Shown here: positions 17,355 through 26,932 of the stretch, in pieces
Position numbering within the stretch: position 1 is the first letter of the stretch
Layout: every line of letters begins with the position of its first letter
Assembly: GCA_965231815.1 (NCBI GenBank)
Contig: OZ246890.1
Location: forward strand, 1,736,001-1,800,000
Length of the DNA stretch: 64,000 bases
Source of the DNA: JAPPFW01 sp965231815
GTDB lineage: Bacteria; Actinomycetota; Acidimicrobiia; Spongiisociales; Spongiisociaceae
Direction of reading: 5' to 3'
Notes under the pieces: generated by a model
Databases searched by the model: none
What the model was told of the DNA's origin: nothing
Seen by the model: the letters and a program-made list of their open reading frames with translations, nothing else
Program-made: the position numbers and the translations under genes

Positions 17355-17971
17355 AACGTGGCGAACAGCCGGTCTCCCATATCGCCGAGACCAGGCACGA
17401 TGTAGAAGTGGTCGTTTAGATGGGAATCGACGGCGGCTGTGACAACCATCACATCCGGATGTTCCTTCTCCATCCTCTCCACGCCTTCGGGCGCCGCCAC
17501 CACGCACAGGGAGATGATGTGTTCAGCACCGGCGGCCTTGACCTGGGCCACCGCCCACGACAGGGATCCACCTGTAGCCAGCATCGGTTCGAGCACCAGC
17601 ACGAGGCGGCCTTCCATAGGGGGGAACTTCGTGTAGTACTCGACCGGGCGGGCGGTCTCCTCATCACGTTGAACACCGGCGTAGCCGACGGCGACATCGG
17701 GAACCAAGTCCATCACCGCATCGATCAGTCCCAGGCCCGCCCTGAGGACCGCCACAGCCACTACCTGCCGACCCAGCCTCCGCCCGACCGACGTAGTCAG
17801 AGGCGTTTCCAGGCTGTACTCTTCGAGCGCGGCGTTGGCGGTGGCCTCCATAAGGAGGATGTATGCGAGGCGGCGGGACGTGTGACGGAACTCCTGCGGA
17901 TCGGTCGACCGATCTCGGAGTATGCTCAAGTAGTGATGCCCAAGAGGGTGATCAACGACGGTGATTGCCAA
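17351..17971 (-). CDS. upp: Uracil phosphoribosyltransferase
   Basis: The 206-residue protein shows HPLGHHYLSILRD, VLRAGLGLIDAV, VQRDEET and the PRPP-binding loop LEPMLATGGSLS, with the C-terminal IVPGLGDMGDRLF. It converts uracil and PRPP to UMP. First gene of the salvage operon, followed with a 4-nt overlap by the ATL gene and then deoA. Confidence 0.95.
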   Translation of the reverse strand: MAITVVDHPLGHHYLSILRDRSTDPQEFRHTSRRLAYILLMEATANAALEEYSLETPLTTSVGRRLGRQVVAVAVLRAGLGLIDAVMDLVPDVAVGYAGVQRDEETARPVEYYTKFPPMEGRLVLVLEPMLATGGSLSWAVAQVKAAGAEHIISLCVVAAPEGVERMEKEHPDVMVVTAAVDSHLNDHFYIVPGLGDMGDRLFATL

Positions 17972-18278
17972 GACTTCTCCACGGATACGCTAGGTTAGGG
18001 GCCGAAGGGTCGCTGATTGAGGAGGTCCACACCGAGACCGACTTTCGTCGGCCGGAGGCGGATCGACCATGCCGCCGTATCAACTGCCCTTCCAAGGCTG
18101 GAGGGTAGCGCATCCGTCCGATTCATGGTCGGTCGATGACCGCCGTCCTTCGGTTCGTCGATAATCGAAAGTTAACTACCGTGGGCGTCCGCACCGCGCC
18201 CTCCGTCCGGCGGAGGATCGGGCATATGGATGATGTGATCGACCACCGACCACGAAGACGAAAGGGAATATCGATACG
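17972..18278. other. Divergent intergenic region between upp and ffh
   Basis: About 307 bp, expected to carry the promoters of upp and of the ffh cluster. Short GC-rich inverted repeats occur (for example CCTCCG...CGGAGG near 18199-18215), but no SRP RNA, tRNA or coding frame can be supported. Confidence 0.35.
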
Positions 18279-19778
18279 ATGTTCGAAGCGCTGACCTCCC
18301 GTTTCGAAGGTGTGTTTGATCGCCTGCGCGGTCGAGGCCGCTTGAGCGATCGGGATGTCAACGACACCCTCGCCGAGGTCCGTCGCGCCTTGCTGGAGGC
18401 GGATGTGAACGTCGAGGTGGTTGGCCGCCTTCTGGACCGTATACGCCGCCGGGCCGTGGGTACCGAGGTCATGCGAAGCATCACGCCGGGCCACCAGGTG
18501 GTCAAGGTGGTTCACGAGGAACTCATCGAGACCCTCGGGAGGGAGGCGGCCCCGCTCGCCGTGGCCAAGTCCAAGCCGCTCATCACCCTCATGGTGGGAC
18601 TCCAGGGCTCGGGTAAGACCACCTCGGCGGCCAAGCTGGGCCGATTGCACCAGCGTGCGGGCAAGAGCGTCCTGCTGGTAGCGGCAGACCTGGTCCGTCC
18701 CGGCGCCGTCGAGCAATTGCAGCTGCTGGGCAGCCAGATCGGGGCGGAGGTCTTCAAGGGCCGCAGAAACGCTACCTCGGTGGTTCGTAACGCGTTACGA
18801 TACGCGGCCGGGCGTGGTTTCGACGTGGTAATCGTTGACACAGCCGGTCGGCTGCAGATCGACGCCCGCCTCATGCGCGAACTGAACACCATTACCAGGA
18901 TCGCGGCGCCCGATGAAGTGTTGCTGGTTGTGGACGCCATGACCGGTCAGCAAGCGGTATCCGTCGCGGAGGGATTCCTCGAACATACCAGCGTCACCGG
19001 TGTGGTCCTCTCGAAACTGGATAGCGACGCTCGAGGTGGAGCAGCCATCTCGGTTCGCGAGGCGACCGGATGCCCGGTCAAGCTGGTGGGAACCGGCGAA
19101 CGTCCTGAGGATCTCGAGGTATTCCATCCGGAGCGGATGGCATCCCGCATTCTGGGAATGGGAGATATCCTCACCCTGGTCGAGCGGGCGGAGGAAGCGC
19201 TCGATGAGAAGCAGGCGGACGAACTAGCCGATCGCCTTCTCAGAGCCGAGTTCACACTCGAAGACTTTCTTGATCAGGTCAAGAATCTGCGGAAGATGGG
19301 ATCGTTCGGGGAACTTCTTGGTATGATCCCCGGTGCCCGGACCGGTTCAGCGGATTCGCAAGCCGTGGATCGGCAGGTTCGTCGTTCTGAGGCCATAGTT
19401 CGCTCGATGACCCCTGCCGAACGGGCTAGCCCGAGGGTGATCGACAGCAGCCGGAAGAGAAGGATCGCTCTCGGGTCGGGAACCTCCGTCCAGGACGTAT
19501 CCGGTCTCCTGAAACAATTCGACCAGATGCGTAACATGATGAAGTCCCTGTCCCAGGGAAAGGCCCTCGGTGGTATGCCCGGTATGCCGGGTCTCGGAGG
19601 TGGCCTTCCCGGTATGCAGGGACTGGGAGGCGGTCTTCCCGGGATGTCAGGAGCGGGCATGCAGGGAAGGCGACGGAAGGCTCGTACCGGTGGTAGGAAG
19701 CCGCCTGCCGGATCGCGATCCTCCGGTAAAAGACCAAGAACACCCAAGAAACTCCAGAAGAAAAAAAGGAAGAGGTGA
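18279..19778 (+). CDS. ffh: Signal recognition particle GTPase Ffh
   Basis: The 499-residue protein has an N-domain, a G-domain (GLQGSGKTTSAAKLG near residue 107, VDTAGR, SKLDSDARGGAA) and the methionine-rich M-domain. The C-terminal tail carries repeated Gly-Met-Pro blocks (GMPGMPGLGGGLPGMQGLGG) and a very basic end rich in Lys/Arg. It binds SRP RNA and delivers signal-bearing ribosomes to FtsY. First gene of ffh-rpsP-khpA-rimM. Confidence 0.97.
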   Translation: MFEALTSRFEGVFDRLRGRGRLSDRDVNDTLAEVRRALLEADVNVEVVGRLLDRIRRRAVGTEVMRSITPGHQVVKVVHEELIETLGREAAPLAVAKSKPLITLMVGLQGSGKTTSAAKLGRLHQRAGKSVLLVAADLVRPGAVEQLQLLGSQIGAEVFKGRRNATSVVRNALRYAAGRGFDVVIVDTAGRLQIDARLMRELNTITRIAAPDEVLLVVDAMTGQQAVSVAEGFLEHTSVTGVVLSKLDSDARGGAAISVREATGCPVKLVGTGERPEDLEVFHPERMASRILGMGDILTLVERAEEALDEKQADELADRLLRAEFTLEDFLDQVKNLRKMGSFGELLGMIPGARTGSADSQAVDRQVRRSEAIVRSMTPAERASPRVIDSSRKRRIALGSGTSVQDVSGLLKQFDQMRNMMKSLSQGKALGGMPGMPGLGGGLPGMQGLGGGLPGMSGAGMQGRRRKARTGGRKPPAGSRSSGKRPRTPKKLQKKKRKR

Positions 19779-19780
19779 GT

Positions 19781-20149
19781 ATGGCGGTGAGGATCCGCCT
19801 CCGTCGAATGGGAAAGAAAAAGCAGCCTACCTACCGGGTAGTAGTGGCTGATTCACGTTTCCCCAGGGACGGACGGTTTATCGAGTCGATCGGGCGTTAT
19901 GACCCGCGGCCGTCTCCGTCGATAGTAGAGATTGACAATGACAGGGCCCAGTACTGGTTGGGAAACGGAGCACAGCCCAGTGAACGAGTGCAGAAGTTAC
20001 TCGAGATATCCGGGGCTGTTAAGAGACCCAAGGTCTCACGTTCCGGCATCTACCGCCTTGATCACGAAGAGACCCCGGCCGTCGAAGCTGCCCCGGAGTC
20101 AGGTGGCGACGCCGGGCAGGAAGCCCCCGATACGGATGGAGCATCATGA
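19781..20149 (+). CDS. rpsP: 30S ribosomal protein S16
   Basis: The 122-residue protein has the S16 core MAVRIRLRRMGKKKQPTYRV, VADSRFPRDGRFIE and GRYDPR. It has an acidic C-terminal extension typical of actinobacteria. ATG 19781 lies 2 bp after the ffh stop; a GTG two codons upstream is less likely. The stop overlaps khpA (ATGA). Confidence 0.96.
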   Translation: MAVRIRLRRMGKKKQPTYRVVVADSRFPRDGRFIESIGRYDPRPSPSIVEIDNDRAQYWLGNGAQPSERVQKLLEISGAVKRPKVSRSGIYRLDHEETPAVEAAPESGGDAGQEAPDTDGAS

Positions 20150-20394
20150 GCGGTGAGATTGTTGAACGGGTGGTCCGTTATGTGGTTTGTTCCATCGTGG
20201 ACGATCAGGAGGCGGTTGACGTCACCATGGACGAGCGCGGTGAGGACGAGATCGTAGCCCAGGTACGGACAGCTCCCGGCGAGATGGGACGGGTTATCGG
20301 CCGGGGCGGTCGAGTGGCCCGCGCTATCCGGACTGTCGCACAAGCCGCCGCCGAGGAGGAAGGGCTCACGTCAGGCGTTGAGTTCGTCGACTGA
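20146..20394 (+). CDS. khpA: KH-domain RNA-binding protein KhpA
   Basis: The 82-residue single KH-domain protein has the GXXG loop as GRVIGRGGRVARAIRTV. KhpA works with KhpB/Jag in RNA binding and cell-size control in other bacteria. The start overlaps rpsP by 4 nt. The position between rpsP and rimM is the conserved one. Confidence 0.92.
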   Translation: MSGEIVERVVRYVVCSIVDDQEAVDVTMDERGEDEIVAQVRTAPGEMGRVIGRGGRVARAIRTVAQAAAEEEGLTSGVEFVD

Positions 20395-20567
20395 CAGGGC
20401 CGTTCGGACAGGCCTTCGACTCACCGAGCCGAGGATGTCTCGAGCTGATGCGTTTGTCCAGCCCGTTCGGCTTCTAGGGATTCCGGCCTCGGTCATCCGT
20501 TTGTAGCCGGGTTGCCGTGCTCCTCGATCCAACACATACGGTGCGGGTGCCGATTGTCTGAATTATC

Positions 20568-21080
20568 GTGACCGGGTCTGAGGAAATGGTGACGGTGGGC
20601 CGTATCGACCGGATCCACGGGCTGGAAGGCGAGGTGAGGGTCCGGATCGAATCGGACGATCCTCGGCGGTTCATTCCCCCGGCGAGATTCTATACGAATC
20701 TACCCGGCTTCCCGCTGCTGGTTCTGCGGCAAGCGCGGCCCGGTGCCAGGCATGTGCTGGCAAGGTTTGCCGGCATCACGTCCCGAGAGGCCGCTTTGAG
20801 GCTGGTGGGGGCGGAACTGCTCATCCCCGAGCGCCTCCGGCGTCAACTGCCGGCGGGCGAGTACTGGCCGGACCAGTTGATCGGGTTGGAGGTACGGCTC
20901 GGTTCCGAGGTGATCGGCGTGGTGGAAGATATGATCCGTGGCCCGCAGAACCGTCTGGTCGTGTCGCTGCGTGACGGTGCCTCCGCCGAAGTGCCGTTAG
21001 TGCAGGCCTTGGTTCCTGACATACGCCCGGAAGCGGGCTGGTTACGAATCGACCCTCCTGCAGGCCTTTTGCCTGAGTGA
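20568..21080 (+). CDS. rimM: Ribosome maturation factor RimM
   Basis: The 170-residue protein contains VTVGRIDRIHGLEGEVRVR, then REAALRLVGAELLIP, and a C-terminal PRC-barrel (YWPDQLIGLEV...VPLVQALVPDI...). It assists 30S head assembly. Two starts are possible: GTG 20568, and ATG 20586 preceded closely by GAGGAA. In most bacteria trmD follows directly; here trmD is 14.3 kb away, so the cluster is interrupted after this gene. Confidence 0.93.
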   Translation: MTGSEEMVTVGRIDRIHGLEGEVRVRIESDDPRRFIPPARFYTNLPGFPLLVLRQARPGARHVLARFAGITSREAALRLVGAELLIPERLRRQLPAGEYWPDQLIGLEVRLGSEVIGVVEDMIRGPQNRLVVSLRDGASAEVPLVQALVPDIRPEAGWLRIDPPAGLLPE

Positions 21081-21332
21081 CCATCCCGGCGTTTTCTTGT
21101 ATCGGAGCGTGAACGTGTGACGTAATTAACGGGGAGTATGAGCTCGTGCCGCTCTTTGAAGGAGGGCGGATCGCCAAGATGAGCACTAGGTCTTGACCTC
21201 ACGCATCACCGCCAGAGTCCGCATCCATCAGTTGGAAGGTGTTGACGATCAGCATTCGGTCGACAGGACCAGTCCCACATCGACTATCCGTAGTCTCATT
21301 GATCAAAGGGTAACGTAGTAGGCTGCGCTCTC

Positions 21333-21992
21333 ATGACACCGACCAAACTTCCTCCGGTTGGTTACTACCTGGCGCATGAGGTCGGGCAACTGGCAGGAGT
21401 GTCGGGTGACCGTATAGGCCAATGGGCACGATATGGGTATATAAGGTCGTCCCGGTCCGAGGGTACGCCGCGGCTCTACTCGTATCAGGATGTGGCCGAG
21501 GCGATGGTGGTGCACAGCCTGATAAACGACGGGATGCCGATGGGGAGAATCCGGGCGGCTGTCCAGAATCTTCGCAAAGAGTTCGGACCTTGGCCCCTAC
21601 AGGATGCTCCTCTCTACACGGAATCGCACCGCCGCCTCTTGCTGGAGGACACGGGCCAACTGTTCGAAGCCGACACTACGAAGATGCAAGGCCACGGCGT
21701 GATCTACCCGGTGGTGCAGGACCAGCTAAAGGCGATCGCCGCTGATCTTCGTAGAGGTGGCTGGACAGCTCGCGAATACCCGGACCTTGAATACATAGAG
21801 GTAAATCCCAACAGGCTGTCCGGCCGTCCTACCATCAAGGGCCGTCGGATCGCCGCCCGGTTCGTTGCTGAGACAGCCCTCACGACTGGCGGAAGAGAGC
21901 TTCTTCGAAGAGACTTCGACCTCAAGCCACCTCATATCGCCGACGCTGTTCGCTGGTGTGAGTCGGTCGATTCTTATCTGACCGCCGCCTAA
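21333..21992 (+). CDS. MerR-like HTH and DUF433 antitoxin (VapB45 type)
   Basis: The 219-residue protein begins with a MerR-like helix-turn-helix (YYLAHEVGQLAGVSGDRIGQ...RLYSYQDVAEAMVV) and ends with a DUF433 module (VNPNRLSGRPTIKGRRIAARFV). The combination is that of antitoxins paired with PIN-like (DUF5615/VapC45) toxins, and such a toxin frame follows 3 bp downstream. It should bind DNA and neutralise the toxin. It marks the start of the accessory block inserted behind rimM. Confidence 0.75.
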   Translation: MTPTKLPPVGYYLAHEVGQLAGVSGDRIGQWARYGYIRSSRSEGTPRLYSYQDVAEAMVVHSLINDGMPMGRIRAAVQNLRKEFGPWPLQDAPLYTESHRRLLLEDTGQLFEADTTKMQGHGVIYPVVQDQLKAIAADLRRGGWTAREYPDLEYIEVNPNRLSGRPTIKGRRIAARFVAETALTTGGRELLRRDFDLKPPHIADAVRWCESVDSYLTAA

Positions 21993-21995
21993 TAC

Positions 21996-22377
21996 GTGCT
22001 GGAAGTTGTTGTCGACGAGAGTTTGTCGCCTCGAATCGGCACGGAACTTCGCAACCGTGGGCGCAAGGCCAAGTCATTGGCCCAGCTGGGCTTACGAGGA
22101 CGGGGCACTCCTGAGGGCGTTGGCCGAACAACCTACTCCCTGGGTATTACTCACCGCTGATGATGAACTCCCTCGCGTGTGGCGTGCGGTGATCAAGCAG
22201 ACGAGCGCCACGGTGGCAACCATTCATCCGAGCTTTCCTTCTTCGCATACGCAAAACCAGTGGTATCACGACGTAGCGCATCGCTGGGCACATGTCCTTG
22301 GTGAGCAGGAACAAGGAACGGTTCGGCGCTACACACTGAAAGCGCACCGACTCTGGACACCGAGGAACCGTCGCTAG
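21996..22377 (+). pseudogene. PIN-like (DUF5615/VapC45) toxin, frameshifted
   Basis: The first part, from GTG 21996, encodes VLEVVVDESLSPRIG...LAQLGLRG, the start of a PIN-like toxin with its first acidic residues. That frame stops near 22160. The rest of the domain (DGALLRALAEQPTPWVLLTA, DDELPRVW, HRWAHVLGEQEQGTVRRYTL) is open in the next frame to 22377. A single net frameshift near 22090-22105 separates them, so the toxin is probably inactive while the antitoxin upstream is intact. A sequencing error is the alternative. Confidence 0.65.
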
Positions 22378-22440
22378 TCTGAGAATCGGGTTTTGCTCAT
22401 CGTCGAGATTGTCAACTACCACTAGTTAGGGAGAAGCACC

Positions 22441-22713
22441 ATGGCCGTGACCCACATGCCCGCCGAGGTGTTTTCTCCCGGGGAGTACTTGCGTGACGAG
22501 TTGGAGGAGCGTGGGTGGACAGTCCCCGAATTCGCTGTGATCACCGGCCAACCGGTACAGACGGTATCTGAGATCCTCAATGCCAAGCAGGTGATAACTA
22601 CTGTGACAGCACGGTCGCTCTCCGAAGCGTTAGGTACTAGCGCTGAATTGTGGCTCAATCTACAAACCGCGTACCAGTTGTATCAGCGTCGCTTGGCGAC
22701 CGATCAACACTGA
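22441..22713 (+). CDS. higA: HigA-type XRE antitoxin
   Basis: The 90-residue protein has the HigA pattern: FSPGEYLRDELEERGWT, a helix-turn-helix (PEFAVITGQPVQTVSEILN), and ITTVTARSLSEALGTSAELW then LNLQTAYQL. HigA normally follows a HigB (RelE-like) toxin; none is seen on either side, and the upstream neighbour is the broken PIN-like toxin. It may be a solitary regulator or a remnant. RBS GGGAGAAG precedes the ATG. Confidence 0.8.
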   Translation: MAVTHMPAEVFSPGEYLRDELEERGWTVPEFAVITGQPVQTVSEILNAKQVITTVTARSLSEALGTSAELWLNLQTAYQLYQRRLATDQH

Positions 22714-23028
22714 TCTCACCGTGGTTGCGCGTCGGGCTCGGCTCCGTAGCGCTATCCCACCGGCTGGGGTGACGGCGATCATGTGGGTGCATTCCCAACA
22801 CGGACGACTTGGACGCCACCGAGTGGGCAGTTTGTGAGCTGTTCGTTGTTCGATTCCCTCGACCAAATTTGGGCGTTCGCCGCGGGAGTTAGGCGTTCGA
22901 ACTCCGGTGAATCGGTCACTATCGGGCAGTCGACCCGGCTTGGCTACATTCGGCGGAAGGAGAGACACAAGAATTCGCCGAGTTCAATGACCGAACTCTT
23001 GCTGCCCCTCATGGCTCGTCTACCTCGC
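22714..23028. other. Convergent intergenic stretch between higA and the helicase gene
   Basis: 315 bp between convergent genes with no supportable coding frame. A short inverted repeat GAGTTC...GAACTC near 22980-22996 could form a weak hairpin. Nothing else recognised. Confidence 0.3.
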
Positions 23029-26000
23029 CTATTGCGGATAGGCCCCCGCAGGCAGGACAGCTAACCAGCAGACAACGCCTACATCGTCCTCGTTGATTTC
23101 GGTCAGGGGTTCCACCGGTTCCACCTCACGCAGTCCATAGGAGTCCGCGACCTCGACGATCCGAGCAGCCGCCACAGTTGGGGTGATTACTTCGTTCTTG
23201 AGGTCGTTTCGTATGGCGGCGAGGGCTGATCGGACGGTTCGGCTTCGATCTACCGAAAGGGCTTCGTAGGCTCGATCAGCACCTTCAGGAAGCAGCGCGG
23301 CCGGGTTACGCAGGACTTCGAGCGCCCAACGCTGGACGGGGCCGACCGGGACCGGGTCACCCGCCGAAAGAGCGCGCTGGTTGTGTTCTTCGATGATCGA
23401 GCAGACGGCGGTTCGCCAAGCGGCTTCGAGGTCAACGGAGGGTTGTTCAATGTTCGGGGCGTTCCCGGGGTCGATACGTCTGAGAATGGTTCCGGGGGCT
23501 TGCTCCACTACGCCGTTTGCTTCGACATATCGCCAGTACCCGTGACCGGACTTGGTACGGCAGGCGAAGAACACACCCGGCGGGCCTTTGGACGGAATGT
23601 CGCTGCCTTGACGGAAGGCCGCTCCGATTCCCCAGGGAAGTTCTCTCAGTCTTTCGGACTCTCCCTCCTCGAAGGCGCGTCGCAACCGCGAGCGAATCTG
23701 CTCGGGACTCAGACCCTGAGATTTGCCACCGTTGTCGGACTCGTCGAGAAGCGACGTATCGCCATCGGTGAGGCGGCGCGCATACGAGCGAATCTCTCTT
23801 TCTTCCTCTCCGTCAATTACTTGGATTTCCATCCCGAAGGGACGGGCTGCCTTTACCTTGCGGCGAATCACGGCCTCAAGCCGTAACATTTCCTCGAGAT
23901 CTCCGGGTTCGGGCAGCATCGTGGTCAGATGGACCAACTCGTGTTCGCTCTTCAACCGTATGACTCGTCCGTACCTTTGAACCACTCGCTGCGGGTTCCA
24001 GGGCATGTCGTAGCTGATTACGGCTGCTGCCTGTTGGAGGTTCTGCCCTTCGGACAGCACGTCGTTGCTGAGGAGCAGGTCTACTTCACCGTCTTCGGGC
24101 TCGTAATCATGCCGAACCACCGTCTTGGGACAGAACCGGGCCAGTAGTTCGGTACGCTGGTCCGGGTTGGTTTCCGCGCCGATCACAGTTACGCGTTGCC
24201 GACCACCTAGTTGCTCGGGAAGGTGCTCGTCGAGGTATCGGACGGTGTCGGCAAAGGTAGAGAACACGATGACCTTCTTCGAAGGGGAGGATTCGATCAA
24301 GGAGTGAAGCAAGCCGAGTTTGGGGTCGTGCTCGGAATCGAGACGACCGAGCACGGTCACCAAGCGGGCTAGGAGATTTCTGTCGTGTGACACATGGTCA
24401 CGGAAGGAAGGATCGAACGCCTGCACTGGTTCGATCCCTTCCTCTTCGTGGTTCTGCGTAAGCCACTGGGCCAGCCCGGTTTCGTCGAGTTCCTCCCGAG
24501 CCGCATCCTGCAACGCGTCGCCGCTCAGGACACGTCCCTCGTCCCAGGCGGCCAGGAATGCATCGTGGGCTGCCAGCATTCTCTCCAGCGTGAGCAGGCA
24601 CGCCTGCCAGCAGGACTCGAAACGCTTCAAGATGGCCGACTGCAGCAGGGCGCTCAGCGTGTCCTCGTGGACTTCCGCTTCATCACCTATCCGGAAGGCG
24701 CTCGGTCGGTAACGGGCCATGTTCAGGTCGTCAATGGCGACCACGACCTCCAGCACTAGGTCGGGGTGGGCTTCGTCTAAATCGTATCTTGCGGTTGTCA
24801 GGAGCGGTGTTGGAAATCTAACCGGCGTGCCGTCCGGGAAGGATGCGTTCGGGTAGTGGGTCTCGATGAATCTACGGTCGCGGCGAACGCTCACCATGTC
24901 AGCCAGAGGGAACAACACGTCGGGGTCGAGATTCTCCGGGTCCCGCTCGTTGGCCCCCGCCGTCACGAACAATCGCCGCAGAGATGGGATACCGTCGGCA
25001 GCGAAGGCGCGGTCGTGAAGGGCGAAGGTCATCACCAAGTGGTAAAGGTCCCACAGGCCGTTGTTGATGGGAGTGGCGGTCAGCAGCACGAGGTCCTTGC
25101 GCTCGCCTCCCAGCAGCCTTGACATAGCCTTTTGCCAGATGGTGTCCGGGTTTCGCAAGGTGTGGCCCTCGTCGACGACCACCAGCCGGTAGACGTCCTT
25201 GTTGATCTGCAGCCGCCTGGTTCGGTTTTTCGTGCTGGGAGGTGTCAGTTGCTTATCGGTGGCCAGTTCGTGATAGGTGACTACCCGGGTGGGAAGAAGT
25301 GCCCGCTCGGTTCGTTCCGTCCAGTGTTGGACCAACTGTCGGGGGGCGACTACCAGGGCATGGCTTCCTCGGCGGTGGGTGTACTCCTCGATGAACGCCA
25401 GTCCGATCTCGGTCTTGCCGGTACCCACCCCATCCGCGTACACCACGCCGTGTCGGCGGCGAACGATTTCCAGTGCCCGGCGGAACCCGTCCCGCTGGAA
25501 CGGGGCCAGATTGACCGTGGTGAGCGGAAGGGCCGGTTCGTCGGTTCCCTCGTCGAACAACTCCAGGAGTGCCCGTAGGTAGACGGTTTGGGGATCGATA
25601 AGCCCGGGGTCGGGAAACAGCAAGTCTTGTAGCTCGGCCTTGAAGTCGGTCCCCTCTTGCCATAGCTGATCGAACCATACGACCGCGGCGCTTGCCACCA
25701 GCGGTGAATAGTCGGCTAGCCCGAGTTCGAGATTGCTGAGCATGCCGGCCGTGGTGAGGTTGGCGGAGGTCACGAGCGCTGCCCGAGCGTCATTCGAATC
25801 GCCGAATACATACGCTTTACCGTGTAGGAACCGCTCGGTAAACCTCCGGACTTGTACCTCGGGTCGGCTGAGCCAACCATCAAGGTCGATTAGATGTTGG
25901 GCGGCCCGGCTAGGCGGGAAACGAGCTAGGTCCCTATCCGCTTTCAAGCCCTCTAGAGCCCGCTCGAACTGGGTAAGCGGTGGGCTGCCTCCTAGCCCAG

Positions 26001-26199
26001 GCGAGGGTGTGGCGCCTAGGAGCAGGCGTACATGCCGTTCATCGGTGACGCAGATCGTCAGGTGGTGGAGGCCTCCGAGGTTGACGTACCCAGTGGCGAT
26101 CGACATATCGTATTGAGACCCAAGGTCACTGGTCAGGAAGGCCAGGGCGTCGGCGTGGCTTGTCTCGATGTTCTCTACGAGTGATGGGCGAGCGGGCAT
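23029..26199 (-). CDS. PLD-domain SNF2-family helicase (candidate phage-defence component)
   Basis: The 1,056-residue protein starts with a phospholipase-D-like domain (ERFLHGKAYVFGDSNDA then VTSANLT: His126, Lys128, Asn147). A SNF2/superfamily-2 helicase follows: Walker A GVGTGKTEIG (about 257), DEGH box VVVDEGHTL, motif III LLTATPINNGLWD, and the C-terminal helicase half with SEGQNLQQAAAVISYDMPWN and QRYGRVIRL. A C-terminal region of about 300 residues has no assignment. PLD-helicase fusions of this sort occur next to large N6-adenine methyltransferases in restriction-like loci. The ATG directly follows the stop of the methyltransferase C-terminal frame, so they form one operon. Confidence 0.85.
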   Translation of the reverse strand: MPARPSLVENIETSHADALAFLTSDLGSQYDMSIATGYVNLGGLHHLTICVTDERHVRLLLGATPSPGLGGSPPLTQFERALEGLKADRDLARFPPSRAAQHLIDLDGWLSRPEVQVRRFTERFLHGKAYVFGDSNDARAALVTSANLTTAGMLSNLELGLADYSPLVASAAVVWFDQLWQEGTDFKAELQDLLFPDPGLIDPQTVYLRALLELFDEGTDEPALPLTTVNLAPFQRDGFRRALEIVRRRHGVVYADGVGTGKTEIGLAFIEEYTHRRGSHALVVAPRQLVQHWTERTERALLPTRVVTYHELATDKQLTPPSTKNRTRRLQINKDVYRLVVVDEGHTLRNPDTIWQKAMSRLLGGERKDLVLLTATPINNGLWDLYHLVMTFALHDRAFAADGIPSLRRLFVTAGANERDPENLDPDVLFPLADMVSVRRDRRFIETHYPNASFPDGTPVRFPTPLLTTARYDLDEAHPDLVLEVVVAIDDLNMARYRPSAFRIGDEAEVHEDTLSALLQSAILKRFESCWQACLLTLERMLAAHDAFLAAWDEGRVLSGDALQDAAREELDETGLAQWLTQNHEEEGIEPVQAFDPSFRDHVSHDRNLLARLVTVLGRLDSEHDPKLGLLHSLIESSPSKKVIVFSTFADTVRYLDEHLPEQLGGRQRVTVIGAETNPDQRTELLARFCPKTVVRHDYEPEDGEVDLLLSNDVLSEGQNLQQAAAVISYDMPWNPQRVVQRYGRVIRLKSEHELVHLTTMLPEPGDLEEMLRLEAVIRRKVKAARPFGMEIQVIDGEEEREIRSYARRLTDGDTSLLDESDNGGKSQGLSPEQIRSRLRRAFEEGESERLRELPWGIGAAFRQGSDIPSKGPPGVFFACRTKSGHGYWRYVEANGVVEQAPGTILRRIDPGNAPNIEQPSVDLEAAWRTAVCSIIEEHNQRALSAGDPVPVGPVQRWALEVLRNPAALLPEGADRAYEALSVDRSRTVRSALAAIRNDLKNEVITPTVAAARIVEVADSYGLREVEPVEPLTEINEDDVGVVCWLAVLPAGAYPQ

Positions 26200-26916
26200 T
26201 CAGGTCAATTCAGTGAGCCGCGATATCAGTTGAGCGCGATAGTCTCTGGGCACGGCGTCGGTGGTGAAGTCGTCGAACATGACCGCTAGGTCGTCGGTGG
26301 TTAGGTCCCAGGCGTGCGCAACACGGGCGTCGATCTCTACCAGGAGTCGCTGGCGTTCATCGGGATCCAGCGGGCCGACCCCGACACCTGTCGCGTTGGC
26401 GAAGTCGGCGAAACGATCATCCACCGTCGACAGGCGGGCGCCGCTGCGGGCCACCTCTTGGAAATCCTCATCGTTGAGCCGAGGGACTACCAAACCTTCG
26501 AGTATGAAGAAGTTCACGTTGATTTCGACGAAACGCCGGGCTTGCCAGTCGAAGGGAAGGCTGTTCATGATCCCCAGGCAGGCAGCCTGGGCAATCTCAT
26601 CGCCGTCAACGAAAGCCAGGTACGGTGCCTTATTGGTCAGAAACACCCCAGGCGGTACTAGGCAGGCGATCACTGTACGGGAATTCGTTCTGTTCGTTAC
26701 GTCTCGAAACGCCACACGTGCCCTGTCGAGTTCGGCAAGTACGGCCCGTTGACGCTCTCCTAGTGGAACTACTTTGGCTACCTGTGAACGTGCTCCAGGT
26801 CTTGGTTTTTGTACTTTCTTAAGGACAGCGTCGGATTCCGGACACCAGCGGGCTTCCGCGCCGTGAGGATGGTACTGATAGAAGCTCTCGCCCTTCCAGA
26901 GCGGCCGGCTATTCAC
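26200..26916 (-). CDS. C-terminal part of the Eco57I-type methyltransferase, out of frame in this sequence
   Basis: About 238 residues beginning NSRPLWKGESFYQYHPHGAE, a block that in Eco57I-type enzymes directly follows the catalytic part, then a region probably used for DNA target recognition. GTG 26916 is only the first start codon in frame; the open frame continues upstream through the GA tract. It has no domain suggesting independent function and no ribosome site, so I take it as the end of the gene at 27039-30272, disconnected by tract length. The stop abuts the helicase ATG. Confidence 0.75.
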   Translation of the reverse strand: MNSRPLWKGESFYQYHPHGAEARWCPESDAVLKKVQKPRPGARSQVAKVVPLGERQRAVLAELDRARVAFRDVTNRTNSRTVIACLVPPGVFLTNKAPYLAFVDGDEIAQAACLGIMNSLPFDWQARRFVEINVNFFILEGLVVPRLNDEDFQEVARSGARLSTVDDRFADFANATGVGVGPLDPDERQRLLVEIDARVAHAWDLTTDDLAVMFDDFTTDAVPRDYRAQLISRLTELT

Positions 26917-26932
26917 TGCCCTGTCCGAACGA

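Noticed and set aside
17972..18278. SRP RNA gene next to ffh
   Set aside because: The conserved tetraloop region of 4.5S RNA could not be found in this gap on either strand.
22441..22713. Complete HigBA pair
   Set aside because: Only the HigA-like antitoxin is present; the preceding gene is a PIN-like toxin fragment, not a RelE-like HigB.
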